This document shows positions 1-8,586 of a DNA stretch of 63,947 bases, piece by piece. Source of the DNA: SAR202 cluster bacterium AG-426-M11. Lineage in GTDB: Bacteria; Chloroflexota; Dehalococcoidia; Lucifugimonadales; UBA826. The position numbers and the translations under genes were made by a program. The notes under the pieces were generated by a model. It was not told the origin of the DNA, made no database searches, and saw nothing but the letters and a program-made list of their open reading frames with translations. The stretch covers positions 1 through 63,947 of the forward strand of contig QCNV01000006.1 in assembly GCA_003213095.1 (NCBI GenBank), in the 5' to 3' direction. Position 1 is the stretch's first letter; the number at the start of each line of letters is the position of its first letter.

Positions 1-288
1 TATGGTGTAGTCACTTCTGTAATTAGTATGGTTAGAACTGCTGGTAATTTGACTGGTACAGCTGTTGCAACTTCTGTAGTTGTATTAACTATGTCTTCAA
101 TGGGTTTTCAGCCAAACTTGTCTATTTTAGAATCAGTATCTGATCCTCAAAAAATTTCAGAAATCAGATTTGCATTTACTGAAGGTATTTCTAGAGCTTT
201 TACATTAGCAACAGCTATAGTGGTAATTTCTTTTAGTTTAAATATTTTTGGCCGTAACATTAAATTTGTTTCTCCAAAGACTAATTGA
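1..288 (+). CDS. MFS transporter, C-terminal fragment (gene begins outside the window)
   Basis: The frame is open from base 1, so only the last 95 residues are visible; an internal ATG at 28 is probably not the start. Two hydrophobic helices are seen (visible residues about 15-35 and 66-85). The first opens with RTAGNLTGTAVATS, resembling the R-x-x-G-N-x-x-G motif of late helices in DHA2-type (14-helix) drug-efflux MFS proteins. It probably exports a small molecule across the cytoplasmic membrane; substrate unknown. The gene stops just before a strong promoter for the next gene. Confidence 0.6.
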   Translation, partial: YGVVTSVISMVRTAGNLTGTAVATSVVVLTMSSMGFQPNLSILESVSDPQKISEIRFAFTEGISRAFTLATAIVVISFSLNIFGRNIKFVSPKTN

Positions 289-292
289 TTAT

Positions 293-321
293 TTAACAAA
301 TAATAATTACCCCTGTATAAT
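293..321 (+). promoter_or_regulatory. Sigma-70-like promoter for the methyltransferase-trpB genes
   Basis: TTAACA (293-298) is followed after exactly 17 bases by a perfect TATAAT (316-321). It lies between the MFS stop and the ATG at 354. The predicted transcription start falls near 328, inside a 14-bp palindrome. Confidence 0.6.
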
Positions 322-324
322 CAT

Positions 325-338
325 CTGTAAATTTACAG
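325..338. promoter_or_regulatory. Palindromic operator candidate at the predicted transcription start
   Basis: CTGTAAATTTACAG is a perfect 14-bp palindrome immediately after the -10 box. That position suits a dimeric repressor. No known regulator is recognised. Confidence 0.4.
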
Positions 339-353
339 TGAAAATATTTTTTT

Positions 354-1172
354 ATGACTACAAGCGATTACAATTTTTCTACATTTTCTAAAAACAGCTT
401 TTATGCTGAACTCAATGCGCGATTAATTGATATGGCAGATGTTGCTTCTGATATGAGAATTGTAGATTTAGCTTGTGGGGCAGGTGGTGTTACCAGATTA
501 ATTTTGGAAAGAATTAATAGAACTACAAACACAGTTGTCATTGCACTTGACCATTCTCAAGTCGCTTTAAAAACTGCTATGGATGATCTAAAAGATATTT
601 CTCATGGCGCAGTTAAATATGTTCAAAGTGGAGTAGAGAATATTTCAGATGCTATAAAAGAATCTGTTGACACTGTTGTTTTTTGTAATGCCATTCATTA
701 TCTACCAGATAAAGATGTTGTAGTTAGTGAAATTTCAAAGTCTTTATCTCAAGGTGGTAAGTTTGCTTTTAACACTTCATTTTATGAAGGGGGACAACAC
801 AAAGACTCTTTGTCTTTTTATTCAAAATGGATGTTTAAAGCCTTTAGAATTTTAAGGAAAGAATATGGTCTCAAACCTGAAAAATCTCTAAAAGTTGAAT
901 CAAGAAAACAATTAACTCCTGAAGATTATTCAGACTTGTTATCTAGGCATGGACTAAAAATCGAAATACAAAAAGTAGATACTGTACAGGTTCCGATTGA
1001 AGGCTGGTTAGACATTTGTGCCTTTTCTGATTTTATTGAAGGAACAATGCCAGGAGTTCCCTTAGATACTGCAAGCGAAGTATTGCAGGAAGGTGTTAGG
1101 CAAACTTATAAAGAACTTAATGTTACCCATGTACCAAGAAATTGGTTAGACATTGTAGCTAAAAAAATCTGA
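354..1172 (+). CDS. Class I SAM-dependent methyltransferase
   Basis: A 272-residue protein with the SAM-binding glycine motif [12 protein letters not shown] near residues 38-49, an acidic residue closing strand 2 (VIALDHSQ) and a conserved motif-IV region ([10 protein letters not shown]). This matches Methyltransf_11/25-type small-molecule or lipid methyltransferases; the acceptor cannot be told. The ATG at 354 has no clear Shine-Dalgarno but follows a strong promoter. trpB starts 8 bases downstream, so the two are probably co-transcribed. Nothing links the methyltransferase to tryptophan synthesis beyond position. Confidence 0.8.
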   Translation: MTTSDYNFSTFSKNSFYAELNARLIDMADVASDMRIVDLACGAGGVTRLILERINRTTNTVVIALDHSQVALKTAMDDLKDISHGAVKYVQSGVENISDAIKESVDTVVFCNAIHYLPDKDVVVSEISKSLSQGGKFAFNTSFYEGGQHKDSLSFYSKWMFKAFRILRKEYGLKPEKSLKVESRKQLTPEDYSDLLSRHGLKIEIQKVDTVQVPIEGWLDICAFSDFIEGTMPGVPLDTASEVLQEGVRQTYKELNVTHVPRNWLDIVAKKI

Positions 1173-1180
1173 TAATTACA

Positions 1181-2389
1181 ATGGATGAGTTTTCAAAAGA
1201 TTCTAATAATCTTCCTGATCATGCTGGTAGGTATGGGATTTTTGGTGGCCAATATGTGCCAGAGACGCTAATTCCTGCATTAAATGAACTCGAATTAGAA
1301 TATGAGAAAATAAAGCAAGATTTAGATTTTCAACAAAATCTATCTAATATGTTAAAAACATTTGTTGGTAGACCTACAGAGTTATATTTTGCTCAAAATT
1401 TAACTGAAAAACTGTCCGGTGCTCAAATTTATTTGAAACGTGAAGATTTAGCTCATACTGGTGCTCATAAAATTAACAATGCCCTTGGCCAAGGTTTGTT
1501 AGCAAAAAAAATGGGTAAAAATAGAATAATTGCTGAAACTGGTGCTGGTCAGCATGGGGTTGCTACAGCTACTGTTTGCGCCAAACTAGGTTTAGACTGC
1601 GTCGTTTATATGGGAGAAGAAGATATAAGAAGACAAGCTCTTAATGTTTCTAGAATGAAATTATTGGGGGCAGAAGTTATTTCTGTAGATTCAGGCAGCA
1701 AAACACTAAAAGATGCTATCAATGAAGCTATTAGAGATTGGGTTACTAATGTTCAAACTACTCATTATTTAATTGGTAGTGCTGTTGGACCTCATCCTTA
1801 TCCGATGATTGTTAGAGATTTTCAAAGAATTATTGGAAAAGAGTCTCGATCACAGCTTTTAGGTTTAATAGGGAAGCTACCAGAATATGTTGTTGCATGT
1901 GTAGGTGGGGGAAGTAATGCTATCGGTCTTTTTTATGATTTTATTAGTGATGAAAAAGTAAAATTAATTGGTGTTGAAGCTGGTGGTGAGGGAATTTTGA
2001 CGGGAAAACATTCTTCTACAATTTCGGCTGGCAAAGTTGGGGTATTGCATGGGAGTATGTCTTATTTAATACAAAATGACGACGGTCAAATTATTGAGAC
2101 ACATAGTATTTCTGCAGGTCTAGATTATCCAGGAGTAGGTCCTGAGCACAGTTGGTTAAAAGATATAGAAAGAGCTGAATACGTTAGTGTAAGTGATACA
2201 GAGGCACTAAAAGGTTTTGAATTAATTTGTGAAACTGAAGGGATTATTCCTGCTTTAGAGCCTGCACATGCCGTTCATTATGTGTCACAGTTAGCTCCCA
2301 CTTTGTCAGATAATAATGTCATTTTATTAGGAATGTCAGGCAGAGGTGATAAAGATATGGAAACCGTTGCGCAGGCTTTAAATATTTAA
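1181..2389 (+). CDS. trpB: Tryptophan synthase beta chain
   Basis: Condenses indole with L-serine to tryptophan using PLP; normally works with TrpA. The N-terminal [15 protein letters not shown] block identifies the classic TrpB1 type. [15 protein letters not shown] carries the PLP lysine (K97), and a GGGSNAIG phosphate-binding loop lies near residue 242. Length 402 is normal and no key residue is missing. No trpA or other trp gene is in the window, so trpB is separated from the rest of the pathway here. The next gene starts 4 bases after its stop. Confidence 0.95.
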   Translation: MDEFSKDSNNLPDHAGRYGIFGGQYVPETLIPALNELELEYEKIKQDLDFQQNLSNMLKTFVGRPTELYFAQNLTEKLSGAQIYLKREDLAHTGAHKINNALGQGLLAKKMGKNRIIAETGAGQHGVATATVCAKLGLDCVVYMGEEDIRRQALNVSRMKLLGAEVISVDSGSKTLKDAINEAIRDWVTNVQTTHYLIGSAVGPHPYPMIVRDFQRIIGKESRSQLLGLIGKLPEYVVACVGGGSNAIGLFYDFISDEKVKLIGVEAGGEGILTGKHSSTISAGKVGVLHGSMSYLIQNDDGQIIETHSISAGLDYPGVGPEHSWLKDIERAEYVSVSDTEALKGFELICETEGIIPALEPAHAVHYVSQLAPTLSDNNVILLGMSGRGDKDMETVAQALNI

Positions 2390-2393
2390 TAAA

Positions 2394-2924
2394 TTGATTA
2401 CGTTTAAAATCATCCTACCCATTTTAATTTTTGGGTTTTTATTTTTTCCTACGATAGAAGCAAATGGTTCAGTAAAAAATTATCAGGAAAATCAAATTGA
2501 TGAATTTTTGATTGGACTTGGATCAGTTCCTGATCAACCAACTAAGGGTCTTAATCATTTTGCGTTGTATCTAACAGATGCAAAGTCTAATGAGAAATTT
2601 CAAAATTTAATTGTTTATTTTTCAGCATATATGGAAAATCATGACAACTCTGAAGTTGTAAAATATGAAATGAAAAATACATTGTTTGATCCTGAGTATT
2701 ATGAAATTGATGTTTCTTTAGATACTGTAGGAAAGTGGTTTTTATTAGTTGAAATAGAAATTAACGACAATCAATTAGATGTACAAACATTTTCTACAGT
2801 ATTTGAAATTAATGTTGAATCTCCTAATCCCTTGAATTCTTTTTTAACTTTGGGGTTATTAGGATTTTTGATTATAATTTTGATTAGATCTATTTATAAA
2901 CTTTTATTAAGGCAATCAAAATGA
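2394..2924 (+). CDS. Secreted or membrane-anchored YtkA/FixH-like protein
   Basis: A 176-residue protein starting at TTG right behind trpB. It has an N-terminal signal or anchor helix (residues 2-22), a beta-rich extracytoplasmic domain, and a C-terminal helix (about 148-168) followed by basic residues. The pattern FALYLTDAKSN...VEIEINDNQLDVQTFSTVFEI resembles YtkA-like immunoglobulin-type domains often found with copper proteins. The family assignment is tentative. Its stop overlaps the next start (ATGA), so the two are translationally coupled. Confidence 0.55.
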   Translation: MITFKIILPILIFGFLFFPTIEANGSVKNYQENQIDEFLIGLGSVPDQPTKGLNHFALYLTDAKSNEKFQNLIVYFSAYMENHDNSEVVKYEMKNTLFDPEYYEIDVSLDTVGKWFLLVEIEINDNQLDVQTFSTVFEINVESPNPLNSFLTLGLLGFLIIILIRSIYKLLLRQSK

Positions 2925-3646
2925 AAAAAATTACCATTGTTTTATTATTCATATTTGTTTTGTTAATACTATTTTCTTGTTCTGAAATTGATATTGAAAT
3001 TCCTAAAATAGTAGAAACTGCTATATCTATTGAAGATGGACAAGTTTCAAATGGATTAGAGGTGATAACTTTAAAAAAAAATGATCAAGTAAAATTAACT
3101 TTTACTTCTAATAATGAAATTGAAATTCACCTACATGGTTATGATATAAAAAATTTGGTAAAACCTAATGAAACTTCGGTAATGGAGTTTAAGGCTATAG
3201 CTACTGGCAGATATAATGTTACTTCTCACTTTGATCAAGGTGATGGAAGTCATCATGATCATGATCATGATGAACATGGAGTATTGTTTGAATCTAAATC
3301 GCTTTTATTAGATGATTTTTATTCATATCAAGTTCCTGCTGATTTTGCTGATTTTCCCATCGTTTATCATGATCATATGGAACATAAGACTATAGGTACT
3401 ATAGAAATTTCAAAAAATAATCAATCCATTGATGAAGTTAAAATTTTGATTACTGAAAAACCTAATTCTCAAACATTAGTTTTTGATCCTGATCTTGTAT
3501 TTGTAAACCCAGGAACAAAAATTATTTGGGAGAATAAACTAGCTAGGAAAGTTAGAATTACTAGTGGACCCCCTCCAAGTGTTTCAAAACATTCTGGACA
3601 CCATGATGAGGAAACTACATTGTTTAGGATAGAGGTTTATCCTTAG
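2921..3646 (+). CDS. His-rich lipoprotein with cupredoxin-like domains
   Basis: A 241-residue predicted lipoprotein: signal helix, then lipobox LFSC with Cys20. Residues about 40-105 resemble a cupredoxin_1/EfeO-type beta domain (KKNDQVKLTF...HLHGYD). A His/Asp-rich run (SHHDHDHDEHG, near 110-120) and a second beta domain with FDPDLVFVNPGTKIIWEN (about 185-210) follow. His clusters recur near 150 and at HSGHHDEE near the end. This suggests extracytoplasmic binding of copper or zinc. It is the middle gene of an operon with the YtkA-like protein and a large membrane protein. Confidence 0.6.
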   Translation: MKKITIVLLFIFVLLILFSCSEIDIEIPKIVETAISIEDGQVSNGLEVITLKKNDQVKLTFTSNNEIEIHLHGYDIKNLVKPNETSVMEFKAIATGRYNVTSHFDQGDGSHHDHDHDEHGVLFESKSLLLDDFYSYQVPADFADFPIVYHDHMEHKTIGTIEISKNNQSIDEVKILITEKPNSQTLVFDPDLVFVNPGTKIIWENKLARKVRITSGPPPSVSKHSGHHDEETTLFRIEVYP

Positions 3647-3655
3647 GATAATATT

Positions 3656-5128
3656 TTGAAATTTTTTTCATTTTTATTTGTAATATGTTTTTTGATTTTT
3701 TCACCATTCCCAGTTAGTGCACATGGATTTGGAGAAAGATATGATCTTCCTTTACCTTTATCTTATTTTATGGTTGGGGCTGCTGCTACAGTTGGTTTAT
3801 CTTTCTTAATTATTGGGTGGTTTTTTTCACAATCTTCATATGCTAAATCATATTGGACATTAGACTTATTTTCATTGAAATATATGAAATTTATTTTAAA
3901 TTTGATTAGTTTTATTTTAGGTTTTGTCGCAGTGGGGATTCTTGTTTTATGTATTGTTGTAGGATTGTGGGGAACTCAAGAAGCTTTGGAAAGTTTTTCT
4001 CCAACTTTTGTATGGATTATATGGTGGGTTGGAATTGGATACTTTGTTGCTTTGGTTGGAAACATTTGGTTAGTAATTAATCCCTGGATGGTTTTATATA
4101 ACTACTATGAGAAGTGGAGAAAACCAATTCCCATACTTAAATGGCCTAACACATTGGAAGCATGGCCAGCATTGATACTATTTTTAATTTTTGGTTGGGT
4201 GGAAAATGTTTATAGTGGAGCATCGCAGCCATTTAATTTATCAATTTTGTTGATACTTTATTCTTTATTAACTTTTTTGGGAATGCGGTTGTTTGGTAAG
4301 CATGTTTGGTTAAATCATGCTGACCCGTTTTATATATTGTTTGGATTATTTTCTAGATTTTCTCCAACAGAAATAGAGAGTAAATGTGCTGATTCATCCA
4401 AATGCGTTGATAGTCTTGAATGTTGGGAAAAATCAGAAATTGGAAACAGAAAATTGAATATTAGACCTTTTTTTGTTGGTTTGGCATCAGGAGAAAAAAT
4501 AAAAACTTCCATTATGATATTCCATGTAACAGCATTAGCTACAGTTACTTTTGATGGCTTTGCTGAAACTCCTGCTTGGGTACAAATACAAAATTTGGTT
4601 TGGCCAATTATTGATACATTAAATTTAAATAATTCATCAGTGATAACTACATTGGGAAGTCTTTTTTTCCCATTATATTTTTCTTTAATTTATCTATTAA
4701 TTTGTTCTTGGACATCAAAAATTTCAAAAGGTAAGATTTCTACTGAAGAAGTTGCAAAAACCTTTGTTTTTTCTTTGGTTCCTATTGCTTTGGCTTATAA
4801 TCTTTCTCATTATTTTTCATTTTTAATTATTACTGGACAAAATATTATTCCATTAATATCTGATCCATTTGGGTTTAATTGGAATATGTTTGGTACAAAA
4901 AATTATATTCCCAATTTTTCTATAATTAATGCTAGATTTGTGTGGATTCTTTCAGTGTTTTCTTTAGTAGTTGGGCATATTATTTCAGTTTATATTTCTC
5001 ATAAAATCGCAAGTAGAAGCATTTCATCTAATAAATTAGTAATTCAAACTCAAATTCCGATGTTGTTTTTAATGGTTTTTTACACTGCTATAAGTTTATG
5101 GATTATTGCCCAGCCAATAGTGGAATAA
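3656..5128 (+). CDS. Polytopic membrane protein with AHGFGxRYDLPLPL N-terminus
   Basis: A 490-residue protein starting at TTG, with AGGA 8 bases upstream. A signal peptide ends in VSA; the mature N-terminus AHGFGERYDLPLPL is a motif I associate with uncharacterised actinobacterial and Chloroflexota membrane proteins (some database entries carry the name fenitrothion hydrolase, which I would not trust). About ten further membrane helices follow. A soluble loop near residues 242-260 has four cysteines (SKC..SKC..LEC-type spacing). It closes an operon with two metal-protein-like genes, so a role in metal transport or cuproprotein assembly is plausible but unproven. Confidence 0.55.
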   Translation: MKFFSFLFVICFLIFSPFPVSAHGFGERYDLPLPLSYFMVGAAATVGLSFLIIGWFFSQSSYAKSYWTLDLFSLKYMKFILNLISFILGFVAVGILVLCIVVGLWGTQEALESFSPTFVWIIWWVGIGYFVALVGNIWLVINPWMVLYNYYEKWRKPIPILKWPNTLEAWPALILFLIFGWVENVYSGASQPFNLSILLILYSLLTFLGMRLFGKHVWLNHADPFYILFGLFSRFSPTEIESKCADSSKCVDSLECWEKSEIGNRKLNIRPFFVGLASGEKIKTSIMIFHVTALATVTFDGFAETPAWVQIQNLVWPIIDTLNLNNSSVITTLGSLFFPLYFSLIYLLICSWTSKISKGKISTEEVAKTFVFSLVPIALAYNLSHYFSFLIITGQNIIPLISDPFGFNWNMFGTKNYIPNFSIINARFVWILSVFSLVVGHIISVYISHKIASRSISSNKLVIQTQIPMLFLMVFYTAISLWIIAQPIVE

Positions 5129-5222
5129 TTGATTGAAATAAAATTCTTAATTCTGACAGTTTTTTTTGTGATTTGTCTGATACTATCTATCGCAACTAAA
5201 CATTCTGACTGATTGGGGTTAA

Positions 5223-5459
5223 ATGATGAATTCTAACAATGAACCCGAGAATATTACTCAATATTCCTGTCCTAAATGTGTAAATAACACTTATGAAACT
5301 GGTGAAATTCGTACCACAGGTTCTGGTATTTCGAGATTTTTAGATATACAAAACCAAAAATTTGCTCACATCACATGTGATAAATGTGGATACACAGAAT
5401 TTTTCAAAAGACGAACAAGTGGAGTTGGAAATATTTTAGATTTATTTATGGGCGGATAA
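5223..5459 (+). CDS. Zinc-ribbon protein, DUF2082 family
   Basis: A 78-residue cytosolic protein with two knuckles, CPKC (about 17-20) and CDKC (about 54-57), forming one four-cysteine zinc ribbon; the FFKRRTSGVGNILDLFMGG tail is typical of DUF2082 (zinc_ribbon_13) proteins. The family is described as possibly nucleic-acid binding; its function is unknown. A GGGG-containing purine run lies just upstream of tandem ATG codons at 5223 and 5226, and either could be used. It precedes purF by 28 bases. Confidence 0.75.
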   Translation: MMNSNNEPENITQYSCPKCVNNTYETGEIRTTGSGISRFLDIQNQKFAHITCDKCGYTEFFKRRTSGVGNILDLFMGG

Positions 5460-5487
5460 ATTTGAACCACAATATTTTGATAATTAA

Positions 5488-6876
5488 ATGAAGGAAGCTT
5501 GTGGAGTTGTAGGTGTGTATTCCCCTGGTCAACAGGCCTCTAAAGCTGCTTTTTTTGGAATTCATGCCCTGCAGCATCGAGGTCAAGAAAGTGCAGGTAT
5601 TGCAGCAAGTTCTGGAACGAATATACAAGTCAAAACTCAGATGGGTTTGGTCACACAAGTTTTTCAGGAGAAAGATTTATCTGACTTAGATGGCTATATA
5701 GCTTTAGGTCATACTCGATACTCTACTACGGGTTCTAGTCACATTGATAATGCTCAACCATTTTTATCTAAAAGTGATTCTGTTGAAATCGCTTTGGGAC
5801 ACAATGGCAATCTTATTAACGCATTAGAATTGCGTAATGAGTTATTGGATTTAGGTGTGAATTTTCAATCTTCTGCAGATTCAGAAATTATAGCTCATTT
5901 GATTTCTCATGCTCCTGCCAGTTCGTGGGCTGAAAGAATTTCATATGCTATGAGAAAGCTCCATGGGGCCTATTCTTTAGGAATTATGACGAATGAGGAA
6001 ATTATAGGGGTTCGTGATCCTTTAGGGGTTCGCCCTTTATGTATTGGTACTTTACATGATGGATGGGTAATAGCTTCTGAATCATGTGCGTTAGACCATT
6101 TAGGAGCGGAATTTTATCGTGAAGTATTACCAGGGGAAGCAGTATTGGTTAATAAAGACGGTTTAAAATCTATTTATCAAAAACCCAATACTGATCATGT
6201 TTTAGGAAATTGTATTTTTGAACAGATTTATTTTTCAAGACCAGATTCATTATTAAACGGTGATCTAGTTTATACGTCTAGAATGAATATGGGTGCTCAA
6301 TTAGCTAAAGAATTTCCAGTAGACGCTGATGTTGTAATTGGGGTTCCTGATTCTGCTACAGCAGCTGCTGTAGGCTATTCTCAACAATCTGGAATTCCAT
6401 TTACTGAAGGTTTAGTAAAAAATAGATATGTAGGTCGAACCTTTATTTTTCCTGATCAACGATTGAGAGAATTAGGGGTTAGGCGTAAATTTAACCTTCT
6501 CCCCCAAATTTTAAAAGATAAAAAAGTTGTAGTGGTTGATGACAGTATTGTTCGTGGTACTACAACCCCGCATATTGTAGATTTGCTAAGAAAAGGTGGA
6601 GCTAAAGAAATTCATTTGAGAATTTGCGCTCCTCCAATTATTTCTCCTTGTCATTTTGGGGTTGATATGGCAAAAAAATCTGAATTAATAGCTAGTAATA
6701 TGACTGTAGAAGAAATTTCCGAACATTTAAAAGTTGATTCTTTAGGCTTTTTAAGTAATGACGGATTATTAAAATCTATTTCAGGTAACCGTGATCAATA
6801 CTGTATGGGATGTTTTACAGGAAATTATCCCATTCCTATTCAGCTTGAAATGGACAAATTAGTTTTAGAATCATAA
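5488..6876 (+). CDS. purF: Amidophosphoribosyltransferase
   Basis: Catalyses the first committed step of purine synthesis, PRPP + glutamine to phosphoribosylamine. The N-terminal MKEACGVVG has the nucleophilic Cys after a four-residue leader, fitting the class that is processed to expose Cys. The Ntn glutaminase domain is followed by a phosphoribosyltransferase domain with the PRPP motif VVVVDDSIVRGTT. Conserved Cys near the end (CAPPIISPCHFG, QYCMGCFTG) suggest the Fe-S-containing Bacillus type. Length 462 is normal. First of four consecutive pur genes. Confidence 0.95.
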   Translation: MKEACGVVGVYSPGQQASKAAFFGIHALQHRGQESAGIAASSGTNIQVKTQMGLVTQVFQEKDLSDLDGYIALGHTRYSTTGSSHIDNAQPFLSKSDSVEIALGHNGNLINALELRNELLDLGVNFQSSADSEIIAHLISHAPASSWAERISYAMRKLHGAYSLGIMTNEEIIGVRDPLGVRPLCIGTLHDGWVIASESCALDHLGAEFYREVLPGEAVLVNKDGLKSIYQKPNTDHVLGNCIFEQIYFSRPDSLLNGDLVYTSRMNMGAQLAKEFPVDADVVIGVPDSATAAAVGYSQQSGIPFTEGLVKNRYVGRTFIFPDQRLRELGVRRKFNLLPQILKDKKVVVVDDSIVRGTTTPHIVDLLRKGGAKEIHLRICAPPIISPCHFGVDMAKKSELIASNMTVEEISEHLKVDSLGFLSNDGLLKSISGNRDQYCMGCFTGNYPIPIQLEMDKLVLES

Positions 6877-6893
6877 GGAGACTACTAACTCTC

Positions 6894-7535
6894 GTGAATA
6901 ATTTTCCGTTGAATTTGGGGATTCTAGCTTCTCATGAGGGCACTAATTTACAAGTAATATTAGATGCTTGTAATCAAAAAACTATAAATGCATCAGTTAG
7001 TGTAGTGATTAGTAATAATTCTGCTTCTAGAGCCTTAAAAAGAGCTAGAGAATCTAATGTTTTGGGTCTTCATATGAGCAAAATGACTCATTTTAACGAA
7101 GAAAAATTGGATATTGCTATCACTGAAATCATGAAATCTAATCAAGTAAATTTGATTTTGCTAGCAGGGTATATGAAAAAAATTGGACCTTCACTCCTAA
7201 ATCAGTACAAAAACAGAATAATTAATAGTCATCCGTCTTTACTTCCTTTCTATAGCGGCCAAGGGATGTTTGGTGATTTAGTTCATCAAGCTGTTATAGA
7301 AAATAAAGAAGAGTTTAGTGGAATTACTTTACATTTAGTTGATCATGATTATGACCATGGCCCCAAAATAGCTCAAAAAACAGTAAAAGTTCTTCCTAAT
7401 GATGACATTATTTCTTTAAAGAAAAGAATTCAATTTATAGAACACCAATTTTGGATAGAAACTTTACAAAAAATTTGTCAAAAAGAAATTGATTTAGATG
7501 TTGTAGGTCTAGAAAAGGAGTCTTTTCAGGTATGA
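6894..7535 (+). CDS. purN: Phosphoribosylglycinamide formyltransferase
   Basis: Transfers formyl from 10-formyl-THF to GAR. It starts at GTG (6894) behind AAGGAG at 6875-6880. The folate and catalytic region is present: the NSHPSLLP block with the catalytic Asn-His pair and a later DHDYDHGPKIAQ block carrying the catalytic Asp. The N-terminal phosphate loop is SHEGTNLQ rather than the usual SGxGSNLQ. Length 213 is normal. It overlaps the purM start by 4 bases. Confidence 0.9.
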   Translation: MNNFPLNLGILASHEGTNLQVILDACNQKTINASVSVVISNNSASRALKRARESNVLGLHMSKMTHFNEEKLDIAITEIMKSNQVNLILLAGYMKKIGPSLLNQYKNRIINSHPSLLPFYSGQGMFGDLVHQAVIENKEEFSGITLHLVDHDYDHGPKIAQKTVKVLPNDDIISLKKRIQFIEHQFWIETLQKICQKEIDLDVVGLEKESFQV

Positions 7536-8572
7536 ATATTCATAAAAATGTTTCAAAAATTTATGCTTCATCTGGAGTCAATTTAAATAACTCTGAAAAA
7601 GTTAAAGACCAAATCAAAACTATTGCTCAAGATACTTATGATCAAAACGTGATGGGGGGCGTTGGTGGTTTTGGAGCTTTATATCAAATTTCTGGATATG
7701 ATCAACCAATTTTAGTATCTAGTACAGATCCTGTGGGAACCAAATTAAGTGTTGCAGGAATGGTAAATGATTATTCAAATATCGGAATTGATTTGGTAAA
7801 TGCATGTATAAATGATTTGATAGTTGTGGGAGCAGACCCATTATTTTTTTTAGATTACATAGCGACTTCAGTAATGGATCCTGAAATAGTGGTAACAGTA
7901 GTGAAAGGTATAGCTAAGATGTGTGAAGAATCTAACTGTGCCTTAATTGGGGGTGAAACCTCTGAAATGCCAGGGGTATTTCAAAATGGTAAATTTGATA
8001 TTTCTGGTTTTGTTGTAGGTGCTGTTGAATCATCCAAAATGTTAAATCCTCATCAAAATATTCGAATTAATGATGATTTAATAGGAATTCCGTCTAACGG
8101 TTTGCATACTAATGGCTATTCTTTGGTCAGACATGTTTTTAACTTAGAAGAAGACACTTCTCCTTTATTTCGCCAATTTAAAGGAATAAATAATTCTCTG
8201 GGTCAAGAATTACTTAAACCTCATATTTCTTATTACAAAACCCTTAAACCTGTTTATGAATTAGTTAATGGAATAGCTCACATTACTGGAGGAGGTTTAT
8301 TTGAAAATGTACCTAGAATTCTTCCCGATAATGTGATGGCCATATTTGACTCAACTACTTGGGATGTGCAAGAAATTTTTAATTTGATTCAAAATCAAGG
8401 ACAGGTAGATACAATTGAAATGTATCATGTTTTTAATATGGGATTAGGAATGGTATTGTCTGTAAACCCTTCTCAAACCGATGAAGTTTTAAATACTATT
8501 CCTACTTCTAAGATCGTTGGGAAAGTTGCAGAAAAAACTGGTGCAGATAGAGTAGTTATAGAAAATATATGA
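7532..8572 (+). CDS. purM: Phosphoribosylformylglycinamidine cyclo-ligase (AIR synthetase)
   Basis: Closes the imidazole ring using ATP. A glycine-rich GGVGGFGALYQI segment, the STDPVGTKL substrate loop, NDLIVVGADPLFFLDYIA and GGETSEMPG all match PurM. The C-terminal HITGGGLFENVPRILP segment is also conserved. Length 346 is normal. It is coupled to purN by a 4-base overlap and followed 14 bases later by purH. Confidence 0.95.
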   Translation: MNIHKNVSKIYASSGVNLNNSEKVKDQIKTIAQDTYDQNVMGGVGGFGALYQISGYDQPILVSSTDPVGTKLSVAGMVNDYSNIGIDLVNACINDLIVVGADPLFFLDYIATSVMDPEIVVTVVKGIAKMCEESNCALIGGETSEMPGVFQNGKFDISGFVVGAVESSKMLNPHQNIRINDDLIGIPSNGLHTNGYSLVRHVFNLEEDTSPLFRQFKGINNSLGQELLKPHISYYKTLKPVYELVNGIAHITGGGLFENVPRILPDNVMAIFDSTTWDVQEIFNLIQNQGQVDTIEMYHVFNMGLGMVLSVNPSQTDEVLNTIPTSKIVGKVAEKTGADRVVIENI

Positions 8573-8586
8573 AATTAGAGTGAAAA

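Noticed and set aside
3656-5128. Fenitrothion hydrolase function for the large membrane protein
   Set aside because: The name is attached to some similar entries as I recall, but the sequence shows no hydrolase motif and is mostly membrane helices.
5129-5222. Promoter before the zinc-ribbon/purF genes
   Set aside because: CTGACA at 5153 and GATACT near 5179 give a 20-base spacer and a weak -10; not convincing.
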